DNA of 64,000 bases from Pinus tabuliformis (GCA_031772625.1 CM062805.1:802061592-802125591), one strand, 5' to 3'. Shown: positions 52,480-64,000, counted from the stretch's first letter. The notes: generated by a model from the letters alone, not told the origin. Numbers and translations are program-made.

Positions 52480-53795
52480 CCTTGTCCTCAAGGTCGAAGC
52501 TACGGAAACTGCTGAAGGATAGTGGCTGGTTCCCAGGTCGCATCTTCTGGAGATGTGTCTTTCCACTTTACGAGGACTTCCTTGATCGTGTGTCAGCACA
52601 GGTGTTATTCTCGTGTGTCAAGAACCTATTTAGGTTGGAGCCAAATTAACCCTTCTTCATCCAATTCAAGTAGACTGGTTTGAATTCAGCAATGGTTCCC
52701 AATCACTTTCTTGAGGCATGAGACGTGGAAGACTAGATGGATTTTTGCAGTGGGTGGCAAAGCTAGCTTGTAGGCGACTTCTCCAATGCGCTGAAGTACT
52801 TGATATGGTCCGTAGAATTTGGGAGATAATTTCTGACAACCCTTGTCTTTGAGTGACATTTTCTTATATGGTTGCAACCTAAAAAAATACATGATCCCCT
52901 TCTTGAAATTTTCATTCTGAATTATGTTGATCTACCTGTTGCTTCATGCAGTTTTGAGCTTGATGGAGATTCTCTCTAAGGTGGGCCAGCATGGTTGTGC
53001 GGTTCTCTAGGAGTTGATCCATTGCTTGTACCTTCGAGCATCCCATGATATAAGAAGTATGTGAAGGACGGAGTTGACCATAAACTGCTTCATATGGAGT
53101 CATTTTGATGGTGGCATGATAGCTGGTGTTATACCACCATTCGGATAGAGGTAACCACTGTACCCATAGATGTTGCTATTCTAAAGTGAAACACCTAAGG
53201 TAGGTCTCTAGACATTTTTTGATTGTTTTAGTTTGACCATCAGTTTGGGGATGATAGGAAGTACTGAGTTGTAGTTGAGTACCTTGTAGCCTGAAGAATT
53301 CCTGCCAAAAGTTACTGGTGAAGATTGGGTCACGCTTAGACACAATGGAAGTGGGCATGCCATGCAATTTGAAGATCTGGTCCATGAAACATTGAGCAAC
53401 CAAACTCGGTGTAAAAGGGTGGGGTAGGGTGCAAAAATGAGCATACTTAGAAAGTCTGCCCACAACCACCATGATGATTGACTTGTTTCCTGACTTCGGA
53501 AGACCCGTAATGAAATCTATAGAAACCCCTGTCTAGATTGAGACTGGGATGGGCAATGGTTGTAATGTGCCTAGGGATTTGACTGTTTCTCCTTTGTGGC
53601 ACTGAAATACATCACACTCAGCTACAAAGGTAAGAATATCCTTTTTCATGCCTATCCAAAAGAATGAATGTCGAGTGTGAACATAAGTCTTCTGAAAGCC
53701 TAAATGGCTTGCAGTGGGAGATGAGTGCAACTCCGCCAAAATGCGGCTTTTGAGGGTGGATGTTGGTGATATCACGAATCTATCTTTGTAGAGAA
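52480..53795 (-). pseudogene. C integrase with chromodomain
   Basis: Minus strand: a zinc-binding region (SHLGFQKTYVHTRHSFFWIG and CDVFQCHKGE, about 53600-53720), then core motifs SIDFITGLPKSG (first Asp) and VSKRDPIFTSNFWQEF (second Asp). YHPQTDGQTKTIKKCLE has Lys where the third catalytic Glu is expected. The C-terminal part, KLSPKFYGPYQVLQRIGEVA, leads to a chromodomain at 52523-52590 (EVLVKWKDTSPEDATWEPAT), cut by stops. Stops at 53533, 53173 and 52908 among others. Confidence 0.82.
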
Positions 53796-54340
53796 GAATT
53801 TCATCTTGGCAAGAGTAGCCCCTTGTGGAATTTGGATCCGCCTGCAATTGATTAATGAGTTGGGAGAGCAAGGGATGTGAAAACCATTCCTTGTGAGCCT
53901 CTTCAATCCATTTTGGAATGGGAAGGGAGATTGCGAGCAGGGTGCTTTCCTCCTCAAATTGGCATGATAACACATCTGCTACAACATTTTCGCGCCATTT
54001 CTTGTAAATTATCTCATAATCATATCCCAGCATTTTGGCAAGCCATTTATTTTGTTGTGGCGAGGATAGGCGTTGCTCCAAAAAATATTTAAGTCTTTGA
54101 CGGTCTGTGCGGATTTGGAAATGCCGCCCCAATAAGCATGGTCGCTAGGTATCTACTGCATGTAAGATGGCCATCATTTCCTTCTCATAGGTAGATTGCC
54201 CCAAATTTGTCCCACTCAGTTGTTGGCTAGTGAATGCCAAGGGTTGACCTTCCTACATTAAGATTACCCCAATACCTATACCTGACGCATCACATTCAAT
54301 CACAAAAGATTTGGTGAAGTCAGGTAGTGCTAATACAGGA
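53796..54340 (-). pseudogene. C RNase H
   Basis: Minus strand: [33 protein letters not shown] and STYEKEMMAILHAV, then FQIRTDRQRLKYFLEQRL and WLAKMLGYDYEIIYKKWREN. The domain is complete with two stops (54259, 54146). Confidence 0.8.
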
Positions 54341-55383
54341 GTGGAACACATGGCATGTTTGAGAGCTATAAATATCTATTGCGCTTCATCATTCCAGAGA
54401 AATGAATTTTTCTTGAGGAGGTGAGTGAGGGGTCTAGCAATGCGACCATAATTATGGACAAATTTATGATAGTAGCCCATGAGACCCAAAAATCCTCTGA
54501 AGCTCTTCAAGGTCTTTGGTTGAGGCCAATCTTGCATTACCTGGATCTTTTTTGGGTTCACCCTGACACCTTCACACACCACAATGTGGCCCAAATACTC
54601 AATTTCGTCCATGCCAAAATAGCACTTGGAAATCTTGACAAATAATTTTTTCTTCTGAAGCAGTTGCAAGAGCATATCTACATGCTGAAGATGTGTGGCC
54701 CAGGTGTGGCTGTAGATGTCGATGTCATCAAAGAAAACAAGGACAAATTTTCTAAGATATGGTTTGAGCAGGTGGTTCATAAGGCTCTGAAAAGTGGTGG
54801 GGCATTACAAAGACCAAATGGCATGACCAGGAACTCATAATGGCCTTCATGAGTTCGGAAAGTAGTCTTTGGAATGTCTACTTCTTTCATGCAAAATTTG
54901 GTGATAGCCCGAGTGAAGGTCGAGCTTAGTAAAGAATTGAGCCCCGTTTAGTTCATCTAGCAAATCATTGGCAACCAGGATGGGGAATTTATCTTTAACT
55001 ATCAACTTCTTGAGGGCCCTAAAGTCTGGACACATACACCATTCACCACCTTTCATGAGCACCATGACCATAGGAGATGAATAAGGATGAACGATGCCTG
55101 CTTCCAAGAGTTTCTTGATCATTTTTTCAGTTACATTCCTTTGGGCAAACGGATATCTATATGGACGCACATTTGGTGGTTGGGCCCCTGGCACCAAAGT
55201 AATGCTATGATCATGTTCCCCTATTGAGGTTGGAAGCTCATGATGCTTGTTAAAGACTGGCATATGGTTGTTTAAGATCTGTTGCATCTCAGGATGAATA
55301 TGAAGAGAAGCAGGTTCAAAGGCCTGGATGGCATTAAATTGGGCTATAACTCCATGGTGGCCTTTTTTTAACAATTCTTCCAT
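54341..55383 (-). pseudogene. C reverse transcriptase
   Basis: Minus strand: [65 protein letters not shown], then after a frame change LVFFDDIDIYSHTW (catalytic FFDD near 54725), YLGHIV and FRGFLGLMGYYHKFVHNYG. A shift and stop between 54780 and 54847 fall in the FGL block. Confidence 0.85.
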
Positions 55384-55805
55384 CCTGTGTGAGCTGATGA
55401 TAGAGGGATCACTTGCCTGGAGCCTGCGGAGGGTATGTGTGTGGTTGTTCTACTTAAAGCTCATATATAACTCCTATAAATCCACTGTGATTGGGCCAAG
55501 TGTGCAGAGCCATTCAGCACCCAAGACAATGTCACACCCTCCCATGTGTATGGAAAACATGTGGGTCTTTAACTGATAATCCCCATTTGAAGTTTGATAT
55601 TTTCACAGCGCCCTTCACATTTCCTTGTCCCCCCATCAACAATTTGGACCTGGAAGTTAGAGACTGCTCTGACAAAACAATGCACTGCTTCTGCGACTCT
55701 TTGATGGATAAAGTAATGGGTACTGAAACTATAAATCAAGACTACTATAGGGTGATGCTTAATAAAACCTCTGATTTTGAGAGTTTGGGGAGAAATCCCT
55801 GCCAA
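55384..55805 (-). pseudogene. C aspartic protease, active site lost
   Basis: Minus strand: VVLIYSFSTHYFIHQRVAEA occupies the position of the DSGSTH active site, so the catalytic Asp is Tyr and Gly is Phe. The C-terminal landmark (DIVLGAEWL) is near 55505-55532. The protease could not function. Confidence 0.75.
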
Positions 55806-56809
55806 AGCATGAAGCGAGATAACTGTTTCTTCAGGTACATTGTCCAGCTGGTTGTCCTCATCTTCCTCCTCTGGTTCCTTAAGTGGTGGGGCTTCCTTTG
55901 ATGAACTGTGATCACTAGCATCAATTTGAAAGAATTTGGGTCCTTGAATTTATGCTCGGGGGAGTATTTCTCATCATAGTAGTAACACAATCCTTGCTTT
56001 CTTCTTTCCACCATTTCCACTGGTGACACCTTTTGAACCTTTTGTGTTTGGGTAGTTTGAGCCTCGGTGGGGTGACCCTTGGATATGAAATTTGGGCGAT
56101 TGGACTGCGCTGCTAACACACGTTCTACTTCATGAGCTATCTTGCAAGCATCCAGCCATGAGTTTGGGTGTTGCAATTGGACGTGGGCTTGTATGGCTTC
56201 TTTGAGACCACTGTCAAAACATTCCAAGTAGAACTGATCGTGTAGATCTCTTGTGTGGAAGGCTAAGGCTTCAAAGGCTGTAATATATTCGTTCACTACT
56301 CCTGTTTGTCAGATCTTAGTGAGACGACCCAAAAAGTTAGATTCATGGTCAAAGCAATCCATAAGAGTTTTTTCAAATGTTTTCCAAGTCACGAGCCTTC
56401 CATAGCAATGTTGATGCCACTGCCACCATTGCCATATTTCATTGTCCAAGCACATGCTACCCACACTAAGCTGAGGCGCATCATCTCTAATGTGATTCAG
56501 TGTGAAATATTACTCCATTTGTGCTAGCCATGTGGCCGGATGAGAGCCATCAAATTTATACATGTCCAACTTGGGTGGTCATGTCTGGGACTGTTGGTGG
56601 TTGCCAAAGAGGTGAAGAGAATGGCTAGACTCACCCTCAATGTTTTCATTGAAAACATATGCCTCCGCGTGTTCCTGGGACTTGCCCTTTATGATTGTGT
56701 TAGCTAAGGTCTTGAGCGATGGCAGTATTGCATCCAACTTTGTTTCAAGGGTGTCGATATTCTCATTGGCCATAGCTTGAGGTCTAGTTTGTACCATGCA
56801 CCAATCCAA
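55806..56809 (-). pseudogene. C gag
   Basis: Minus strand from 56809: MANENIDTLETKLDAI, then after a stop the capsid region (WQWWQWHQHCYGRLVTWKTF, GVVNEYITAFEALAFHTRD and CFDSGLKEAIQAHVQLQHP). The zinc knuckle is degenerate: CYYYDEKYSPEHKFKD (near 55945-55990) has lost two Cys. Stops near 56578 and 56310. Confidence 0.78.
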
Positions 56810-57886
56810 TGCACTTAAAATTTGGGACCGCCCAAAATTTTTGATGCTAACAACTGAATGGTACCACCTTGCTCAGCTCATCGAATTGATTATTATGGGC
56901 TAAGTATGCTATAAGCGTCTCGGGAGGGTCTTAGATTTTTTATTTTTATTTTTATTTTTTGTAATTTTTATTTTTTTTACTCCGAAAGGAGTTTTACTCC
57001 TCACTTAGGAATACTGCAGTAGCCGAAACCCAGAAAATTCAATTCTGCCTAATGTCCTGTGAGATTCACACCTAGGTATAGGAGCCCACAAAAATAGTCA
57101 AATCTGTCGGCGAACCCTCAACTGCAGAGTATGTGTAGGAATGTGGTAGTGATCGAACCCCTACTGCTACACCTGAATGGTGGATCTGATTGTTGTGGCT
57201 GCTACAAAACCCAAACTGCTAGATCTGGATGTCGGATCTAATAGATCTAATTGGCAGATCTGATAGATTTAAATGGTAGATCTGATAGATCTGAATGGCG
57301 GAACTGATTGTTGCTGCTGCAACAGAACCCCACCTACTATATCTGATCTGACAAAGATTATGCGTGATCCAAAGAGAGAAAAGGGAACTATGGTCTCAAG
57401 GAGTGTCAGGTGCTACAGATCATAATATACATAAGGGTTTGACAGTATTACTTAGCCCAATCTTTTAAGCCACTAACCAAGGAGGATAAACCATACCCTT
57501 AGCCGTACAACCCGACTACCCTGCCATACACGTGAATAATCTCCCTGAGTGCTATTCTCGGTGTACTATAGTAGCAAGAAGGCCGATGGTTTATCTATGG
57601 TGAGGTTTCAAGAGAGCCTAGGGTACTTTCGATATACCCAGAGGGTACTTGGAAGATAGTCCGTGCGCGGTTCTGTCTAATGCGCTACTACTCGAAGGGG
57701 TACCCATAGGGGTTACAAGGGAGTCCAACAAGCATGGCCACCTCTTTTATTTCCTGTGTGCATGCCTCCCCAAATCCACAAGTTTAGGCGCTCAACGACA
57801 GATCCTGTGGTTTAAAGACACCAGAACACGTCTCTAGCCAAAAAAACTTTTGCTAAAAAATGGAGATCCCACCGGTACTGGAAAGT
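56810..57886 (-). other. C leader between primer site and gag
   Basis: No gene. It contains repeated AGATCTGA/TAGATCTGAT words (57180-57300), a T-rich run (56938-56980), and otherwise featureless leader sequence of the element. Confidence 0.5.
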
Positions 57887-57898
57887 GATCTAATACCA
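57887..57898 (-). promoter_or_regulatory. C primer-binding site
   Basis: Minus-strand TGGTATTAGATC follows the LTR within two bases; initiator tRNA-Met type with two changes. Confidence 0.7.
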
Positions 57899-57900
57899 CT

Positions 57901-58322
57901 TGTTATGCTCTTGACCTGCAAGAAGTACCAAATATGTGAAGAAATATGTCCAGAACACAGAACAATAAGAAATAACAAGAAGTATTTTATTATTCAGAAG
58001 GGAAGCAATGTTCACTAGCCTCTTCGAGGGGGCAATCTCCAGTAGAGGTGGGCTCAATTACAAAATAAGACACGATGCTCCTTAGGGGAGTCTCTATCCT
58101 TTATATAGGATTCATACATGCAATATCATGGGTCAATAGCATGGTTCTTATTAATACCATCTATCTAATACCATGGCCCATTTGCAACTAAATGTGGTCC
58201 CTTCTTTAAATGCGGGTCAACCACTTATAATTACGAATATGGGCTTTATTGATTCTTTACTTAACTATAACTATGACTCGATCCTATTACATAAATAAAG
58301 GGGTTAGGGTTGGACCATAATA
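57901..58322 (-). repeat. C 5' LTR
   Basis: 422 bp on the minus strand, ending GCATAACA. It aligns with 52027-52458, including the TATATAAAG box near 58106-58114. Outer end mutated (TATTATGG for TGTTAGGG). Confidence 0.87.
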
Positions 58323-59048
58323 GATACAATGTCATTTATGGCTACCATTTTAGAGAGATTAATGAATTAAGATTTGGGTTAGAAACACCAGTTCACCAAA
58401 GACTTAGCATACCCTATTTTTTGATGCAATCACTCATGGAATTTAGCAGCAAAGAAAAGACAAGAAATTCCCAACAGTTAGTTCACCATGGGTTGACCAG
58501 AATCCCCATTGAGCATTCCCTCCAAAACCTCAAGATCCCTATAACATGGTTAGTCTTCAGAGACTTACCACCAGAGGATAACATCAAAACCCTCATCTAG
58601 GATGTTAGTCCTTCTGTCAGTAAGGAGGAGGAAAAACAAGAAGAAAAAGATACAGAGCTAGATGGGGATGAGATGGATGAAGAAGGAACTAATACAAAGG
58701 ATGATACTAACATAGAAGAGAAAGAAGGCGTTGAAACAGAGGAGGAGAAGAAGAAAGGAACTGATTGAGATGACAAAGAAAAAACAGAGAGGAAGAAGGC
58801 ATTGAAACAGAATGGGAAGAACAAAAGGAGGAGTCACCTAGGGTGTCTTCAAAGGTCCCTAAGTAGAAGGCAGCAGCTGCAATCATTTCTCTCAGCACAC
58901 TAGTCAAGAAAAAAAGGAAAAGAAGAAGGAAAACCCCTCTACATTTTAGAACAAGAAAGAGAAACAAGAAACAAAAGAGCTAAGTGGCTTTAGGGACAGA
59001 GAAGTATCTGAACATTCAAATCCCATGGCTTTAGGGACAGAGAAGTAT
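58323..59048 (+). pseudogene. A2 extra ORF (ORF3), C-terminal part
   Basis: Continues the ORF broken by element C: before C, LIKYISCEG (about 51996-52022); after C, NVIYGYHFREINELRFGLE, LSIPYFLMQSLMEFSS, LVHHGLTRIPIEHSLQNL and ITWLVFRDLPPEDN, to a TAG at 58598. A strongly acidic and lysine-rich tail follows (EEEKQEEKDTELDGDEMDEE, then a basic stretch). A 23-base phrase, GGCTTTAGGGACAGAGAAGTAT, is duplicated at 58987 and 59024 just before the LTR. It pairs with A1 5706-6159, which holds the N-terminal half. Function unknown; env-like position. Confidence 0.6.
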
Positions 59049-60771
59049 TGATTCATTTATGCTTTCATTCAATTAGCAGGTTAGCAAAGAAATGATCCAC
59101 AAGGTTGCCCACAGGTGTCGTGGCCTCACCTCGTCCCTCTAGGACCGTGATGTGAGGAAGAAACCCTACAACAACCCAAAAACACAGGGTTTTGGTTTTC
59201 ACAGGGAGTTTGGTGTTTAATGTAGTCACTCGGTTCATTACATTGTTACTTTGTTCCTTTCATGATGATCTGCTCCTTCACTTTCTTCCTGTCATTTGAT
59301 CTCCCTCATATCCCTTTCATTCTCCCTCAGCATGAAATACTTAGGCGGAAGTAGTTAATTCATGTTTAAATGGTTTTTACCCGTAGATTACCTTACACAG
59401 AAAAACCCGACCAATCACCGCCCAATTCATTTTCAACGCTGACTTTATGCACTTTAAATCCCCGCCTTCAATCTGCTTTGTCTGATCTGAAGGCTATTGC
59501 GCACCCGCTCGCCAACTAGCTCAGTCAAATCTCCATCGTTGATCTACCTCACCAGATCTAACAACCATCGCACAATATCACATGGATTTCTGTCTGATCA
59601 TTATCCACCCAAGGGCATGTGATAAGAGTGGTTTTCCTATGCTACGTGTCGCCCGAGGAGGTTAATCACGTAAAATTTTAGAAAACTTCTTACAACTTTG
59701 AGGGCGCACGATAAATAGCTTACTACCCTCTAAACTCGCTCCATAATTTCTGCATGTTTTCTTCTCCTACTTTAATCTCCACCGTCGATCTGTCTCTTGG
59801 TCTGACGACTGTCGCTTCACTCGATCACCAACTAGCTTGGCCGATCTCGACCATTGATCAGCCCCGCTTGATCTAACGACTGTCACGCAATCTCATGAGG
59901 ACACTTGAATGACCGTTATCCAGCTTAGAGCACGTGAGAAAAGTGGTTTTCTCGTGCTATGTGTCGCTCAGTAAGGCTAATCGCTTGAAATTATCAAAAC
60001 ACAGCTTATGGTTTTGAGGGCATGTGAAATACAACTTACCACCTCTGCAAACTCGCTACCATTTCCACACGTTTATTTTGCCCCCGATCTAATTTCTATC
60101 ATCCATTTGCTGATTAATCCTGTCCGTCCATCTCTTGACTTAGCCTTTGCGATATAATCTCAGCCATTCATCCTGTTAGTTAACCCTATTCACCCATCTA
60201 CCTATGTATCCTCCTTCGATCCGATCTTAGCCGTTCATTTACCTTTCACCTGCTTGATCCCACGACTCTTATGCATTGTTGCTCATTATGTCCTCTTTTG
60301 ACCAATTTTAATCTCTGGCTGCTCTTCCGCTTAAACACAGACTTAGCTTAATTTCCTTTTCTTACCCCTTAGTCTAGCTTTGATGCTTTTTACTTCTACA
60401 ACTTATATAACAACATGATATTAGTGTTGTTTAGGAAATTATGCTTCACATAGTTGTTTAGATGGTTAGTTAGGGTTTGGTGTGAGTTTATCATTACATG
60501 ATTGTTTTCTTCATTACTTTAGTAGAGTAGCTCTCCCTTAGAATAGATTTTCTCCTCTTCCATCAAAATCAAGCTTCTTCTAACCCTATAGAAGTTTGGC
60601 TTGGAACCCCTAGGGTCTCTTTCTAGATGAGCAATGACAACAGGAAGTACCTTCACTACTACTTGTGCATATAGCACTGTCACCTCCGAGTTTGTACGAA
60701 CCCCAGGTTCATAAGTAAAGATGGTAGCCCTGGAAGTTGTAACATTCTTGCTGCAATACCTAGGCTCATCA
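59049..60771 (+). repeat. A2 3' LTR, lacking its first ~1.0 kb
   Basis: Aligns with 38158-39878 of the 5' LTR and ends GGCTCATCA followed by CACAT. It includes the same 317-bp internal duplication (59462 and 59779). The promoter-bearing start of the LTR is deleted. Confidence 0.82.
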
Positions 60772-60776
60772 CACAT

Positions 60777-61136
60777 CCAGAAACCTAACCCTAGGAGATG
60801 AAGCACCAAAACTGTTTGTCCCATTTGGGTAAATTGGTACATCAACATCTCGGGGTCATAACTTTGGCATACGATCTTCATTTGGCTATCATAATACCTC
60901 GTTTTGAAGGTCTCAAAGAGGAGGACAAATGAAAATTAGTTAGGGATTTTGGGACTTTTGTAATCTCTTCGTTTTCCATAAAAACGTGTTTTAGTCCCTC
61001 AAAATAGATCTGAATGTTTAGGACCTAAAAAACACCCAAAAATAGTAAGTTGTGCTACAATTAAGGAAAATGAAAAGAAACAGTGGTCAGGGTCCAGGTG
61101 GAATAGGCGAGTGGCCACCAATATCCAATTGGATCA
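60777..61136 (-). repeat. D LTR, right copy, second fragment
   Basis: Continues 36895-37138 beyond A2 and matches 13450-13804; the end next to the PPT reads TGATCCAATTGG on the minus strand. Joined, the two fragments make about 604 bp. Confidence 0.75.
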
Positions 61137-61150
61137 AGCCTCCCCCCTTA
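61137..61150 (-). promoter_or_regulatory. D polypurine tract (right)
   Basis: Minus-strand TAAGGGGGGAGGCT precedes the D LTR start, as at 13805-13818. Confidence 0.55.
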
Positions 61151-62572
61151 GGAAGCAATGGTCCCAATTGTGTTGAGTGCCTCCATGAGATGGGGAAACT
61201 TCTGCTAAACTTGGTCCCTGGTAATCCACTTGCCTTGGTGCATGAGTTGGATAGCTTTGACAAACCGATACAATTGGATCTTTTGCTGAAAAGTATGCTT
61301 GATCTCCGTGTCCATGATCTGATTAGTTGTGGACTGTTCCATGCCATATAGGTTTAAATTTGTTGGTGTGAGTTGTTTTGCAATGTATAATGTGTCCAAT
61401 AATGGTGAAAAGTATAGTCGAAGGTGGTCCAGATTGAACACTGGGTGTAGGCCAAGCAATGGTGGAATGATGAGCTCATAATCATTATCCCCAATAGACT
61501 TAGTGAATGTGTAAGGCCCATATCATAGTGGACGAAGCTTGCTGTGAGGTCTATTGAGGTGCTCCTTCTACAAATGTAACCAAACTTTATTGCCAGCATG
61601 GAACTCTTGTGGCATCCGATGCTAATCATGATGTTGCTTTTACTTAGCATTGGGTTTGTCCAATATGTCATGGACCTACTGGTAGATGTGTTGAATGTGC
61701 TCAATGGAGTTGTTAGACCTATAAGCTTTCGAGTGTACATGATCTGAATCTTCTTGAGTAGCTGCAAATGGTATGGCCACATCAATGGGACATAGTGGCT
61801 AGAATACCAACCCCACCTGAAAGGGGTTGTGACCAGTTGAGTTGTGGAGAGCTTTGTTGTAGTTGTACTAGACATAGGGGAGTATTTTATCCCATTTGCA
61901 TGGATTATTTGAGTTGTACATATTCAGAATGTGTACAATAATCCTGTTGACGACCTCTATTTGGCCATCAGTTTAGGGGTGGAAAGTCATGCACTTAGTG
62001 AGCTTGTGAGCTAACATTGACCAGAGACTTGACCAAAATATACTTAGCAACTTGTTATCCTGATATGAGATAATGGATTGTGGGATCCCAAAATGTACCC
62101 ACACTCATTCAAAGAAGAGCTTAGTAGTGGCTTCTATTGTGATACTCTTCTTGCAGGTCACCAGAATGGCGATCTTAGAGAATCTGTTGATGACAACAAA
62201 AATGAAGTCGTTAACATGCTTAGTAGAAAGAAGGATCAACATGTAATCCATGGAGATGGACTCCTACGGTTGACTAGGAGTAGCTAGAGGAGTATATAGG
62301 GCTTGCTTCTAGATGGTTGTTTGGTAATGGTGCAATAAATGAAATATCTGATGTACTTCCTAATATCCCGTCGAAGGTTTGGACAATAAAAATACCTCTC
62401 CAACACTACCATTATTTTCTCTACCCTGAAATATCTAGCAACTCGACTGTAGTGTGCCTCCCAAATCATATTGGCATGCTCACTTGAAGGAACATAGATG
62501 CGTACTAGATGGCATAACAGTGCATCCTAGAGGTGAAAATTTGGAACCTGCTTACCTTCAAGGAGTGTCTGC
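61151..62572 (-). pseudogene. D unit 3 integrase (3' truncated copy of the unit)
   Basis: Minus-strand pieces: HPVFNLDHLRLYFSPLLDT and LYRFVKAIQLMHQGKW (61205-61459), the integrase C-terminal part, then core remnants up to a zinc-finger-like tract (YFYCPNLRRDIRKYIRYF, 62284-62469). It aligns with 14483-15182 plus 19291-19900 (for example TCTGAGATAATGG at 19470 and the matching text at 62062). It ends at about 62572, where a new LTR begins. Confidence 0.65.
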
Positions 62573-64000
62573 TGTTGAGTCTTGAAAATGTCATTCATTT
62601 CCATTACACTTTCACTATTATGTCCATTATATCACCTCCATTTCGCCTCCATTTCACTACTATGTCACCACATTCATCACACTTTCATTATCATTGGGCC
62701 ACCTTTATGTTTTTCCAATCTTTATTATTTCTAAGCCTTTTAAGTGAATTTGTGGTTAAACATTAGAAAATAATGTGCATATGCTTATACCTAACAAATC
62801 GGTTGAGGTTGTTCACATGTGTAGGTTGAAAGGAGACTTCTAGAAGACCCTTATGTGGCACCCCAAGGCCAAATTCGAATTTGAGTGGAAAAAATCATGG
62901 GATCATGAGGATATGTGTCACATCTCCTAATTATATTGTAACTCTAAAAAGACATGTGTCTTATCAGTTCCTATTTTGATTAGGACTCTAGAGGTAGAGG
63001 GAGAGATTCATGGATTCTCATTAATGAGATGGCTCTCATCTTTTTGTATAAATAGGAGATCTCTCTCCTTCATTTGTTAGTCCTTTTTAGTCTTTAGTCC
63101 CTAGTTCTTAAGTTTGTAGTTCTTCCTTGATGGCTTTTGAAAGCTTTGGAGAACTTTGTTGTACTTTGTACTTTTGAAGAATTTGAATAAAGCTTTGATG
63201 TTCTCAACATGGAAGGAGATGTGAAGTAGATCTCATGGAGCATATTAGAATTTAAAGTAGAGTAGATTTCATTTTGTAAATATTGCTTTGTAGAATGTAA
63301 GGTAGAGTAGATTTCATTTTGTAAATATTGCTTTGATTTGATTTGATTGCTTTCAAGTTTGATAGATTAGATTTTTAATTCATGCAATTTTAATTCATGC
63401 AAGTGTGTTTAATTTTGCTTTGATTTCATAGGTAGTAGGGGGCCTCTGCCTTGTATAGTTGTCACTTTAATTTCTTGCATTTCTTTTTCTTATTTCATGT
63501 ATATTAATGTACAGATGTCATTTTATTTTTGCATTTTATTTCAACATGTATATTAGTGTACATAAATTGCTTTCAAGTTAATTGTAGATTAGTGATGCAC
63601 ATAGCCTTTTAATGAACTAATGACATGATAGAATCGTCTTGTCCTTTTGCTGAAGCAGCAAGGATACTGGGTCACATAGTCATTCTCTCATTATTTGATT
63701 ATTGCATTTTATTTCGATTGAACTAGTTGTATATTTACACTTTTGTTTAAATACTAACTCCATCAATAACATGTTTTAAGTTCTTTTGAAGTGCTAAGTT
63801 TTGGAAATTACCATTAGGGACAAAGGCCTTGTCTTGAAATCTTTATCCATACGTGTCCTTTAAAAGTATTCTTAAGACCTTAGAATAGGACTTCCATTTC
63901 CATTAAACACTTTAGAAAACCAACAAGAACAAAACCCCAAAAACAACATAAACTATAAAACAACGAAGTAAGAGAAAGGTTAACTAAGCACATATAGTGC
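62573..64000 (+). repeat. Start of another long LTR (element H), cut by window end
   Basis: TGTTGAGTC begins where D stops. A TATA box (TATAAATAG, near 63048) and a polyadenylation signal AATAAAG (near 63187) follow about 480 and 615 bases in, as in a U3-R-U5 LTR. No coding region. The second LTR and any target duplication would lie outside the window; it may instead be a solo LTR. Confidence 0.5.

Larger units (their letters stand above)
52027..58322 (-). mobile_element. C: full-length chromovirus-type Ty3/gypsy element
   Basis: Minus-strand element with 5' LTR 57901-58322, primer site 57887-57898, gag, protease, RT, RNase H, integrase, chromodomain, PPT (52459-52470) and 3' LTR 52027-52458. 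Target duplication GATAT (52022-52026) / GATAC (58323-58327), one mismatch. All domains are present but carry stops, so it is structurally full length and inactive. It split ORF3 of A2. Confidence 0.87.
37139..60771 (+). mobile_element. A2: 23.6-kb nested A-family Ty3/gypsy element
   Basis: LTRs at 37139-39878 and 59049-60771 (the latter 5'-truncated) are bounded by TGATGAGCC and GGCTCATCA and by the perfect 5-bp target duplication CACAT. Without the two inserted elements (Sirevirus 42136-51100, chromovirus C 52027-58322) A2 is about 8.4 kb: LTR, primer site, gag, hairpins, ORF3, LTR. The whole pol is missing, so it is a gag-plus-ORF3 deletion derivative. It landed inside the right D LTR. Confidence 0.85.

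Noticed and set aside
58597..58967. Minus-strand Ser/Phe-rich frames
   Set aside because: Antisense of the acidic tail of ORF3; low-complexity artefact.

Overview
This window looks like heterochromatic intergenic DNA from the nuclear genome of a seed plant with a large genome. It is almost entirely LTR retrotransposons, most of them broken, inserted into one another. Polyprotein types, tRNA-Met-type primer sites (TGGTATCAGAGC), 5-bp target duplications and plant LTR architecture all point to a plant; the species cannot be fixed from the sequence, and a gymnosperm is only a guess. I see no convincing host gene, tRNA, rRNA or CRISPR array.

Layout. (1) 1-8277: 3' part of an Athila/Tat-like Ty3/gypsy element, here called A1, + strand: protease, RT, RNase H, integrase, a hairpin array, an extra ORF, then a 2.07-kb LTR. 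(2) 8278-10929: truncated gypsy element F1, - strand. (3) 10930-20842: minus-strand gypsy backbone D, carrying a fold-back MITE (13865-14479) and a 4.1-kb plus-strand chromovirus E (15183-19290). (4) 20843-27561: Ty1/copia element G. (5) 27562-29307: 5'-truncated A-family LTR. (6) about 29640-35828: gypsy element F2, + strand, same family as F1. (7) 35829-37138 and 60772-62572: more of backbone D. (8) 37139-60771: A2, a 23.6-kb A-family element flanked by the 5-bp duplication CACAT, which itself holds an almost intact Sirevirus-like copia element (42136-51100, duplication TGTCT) and a minus-strand chromovirus C (52027-58322, duplication GATAT/GATAC). (9) 62573-64000: start of another long LTR, cut by the window edge.

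History. D is the oldest layer. E, G, the MITE and A2 inserted into D; the Sirevirus and chromovirus C later inserted into A2. Target duplications fix most of this order. LTR pairs compared by eye differ by roughly 10% in A2 and E and by only a few percent in G and the Sirevirus.

Most interesting items: an array of hairpins with paired base changes between pol and the extra ORF of family A; that extra ORF in the env-like position; an unusual gag-protease-second-gag order plus a novel N-terminal domain in family F; an in-frame 41-codon repeat amplified five times ahead of the protease of E; a head-to-tail chain of D units sharing LTRs; and a Sirevirus LTR that contains a second copy of its own PPT and 5' end.
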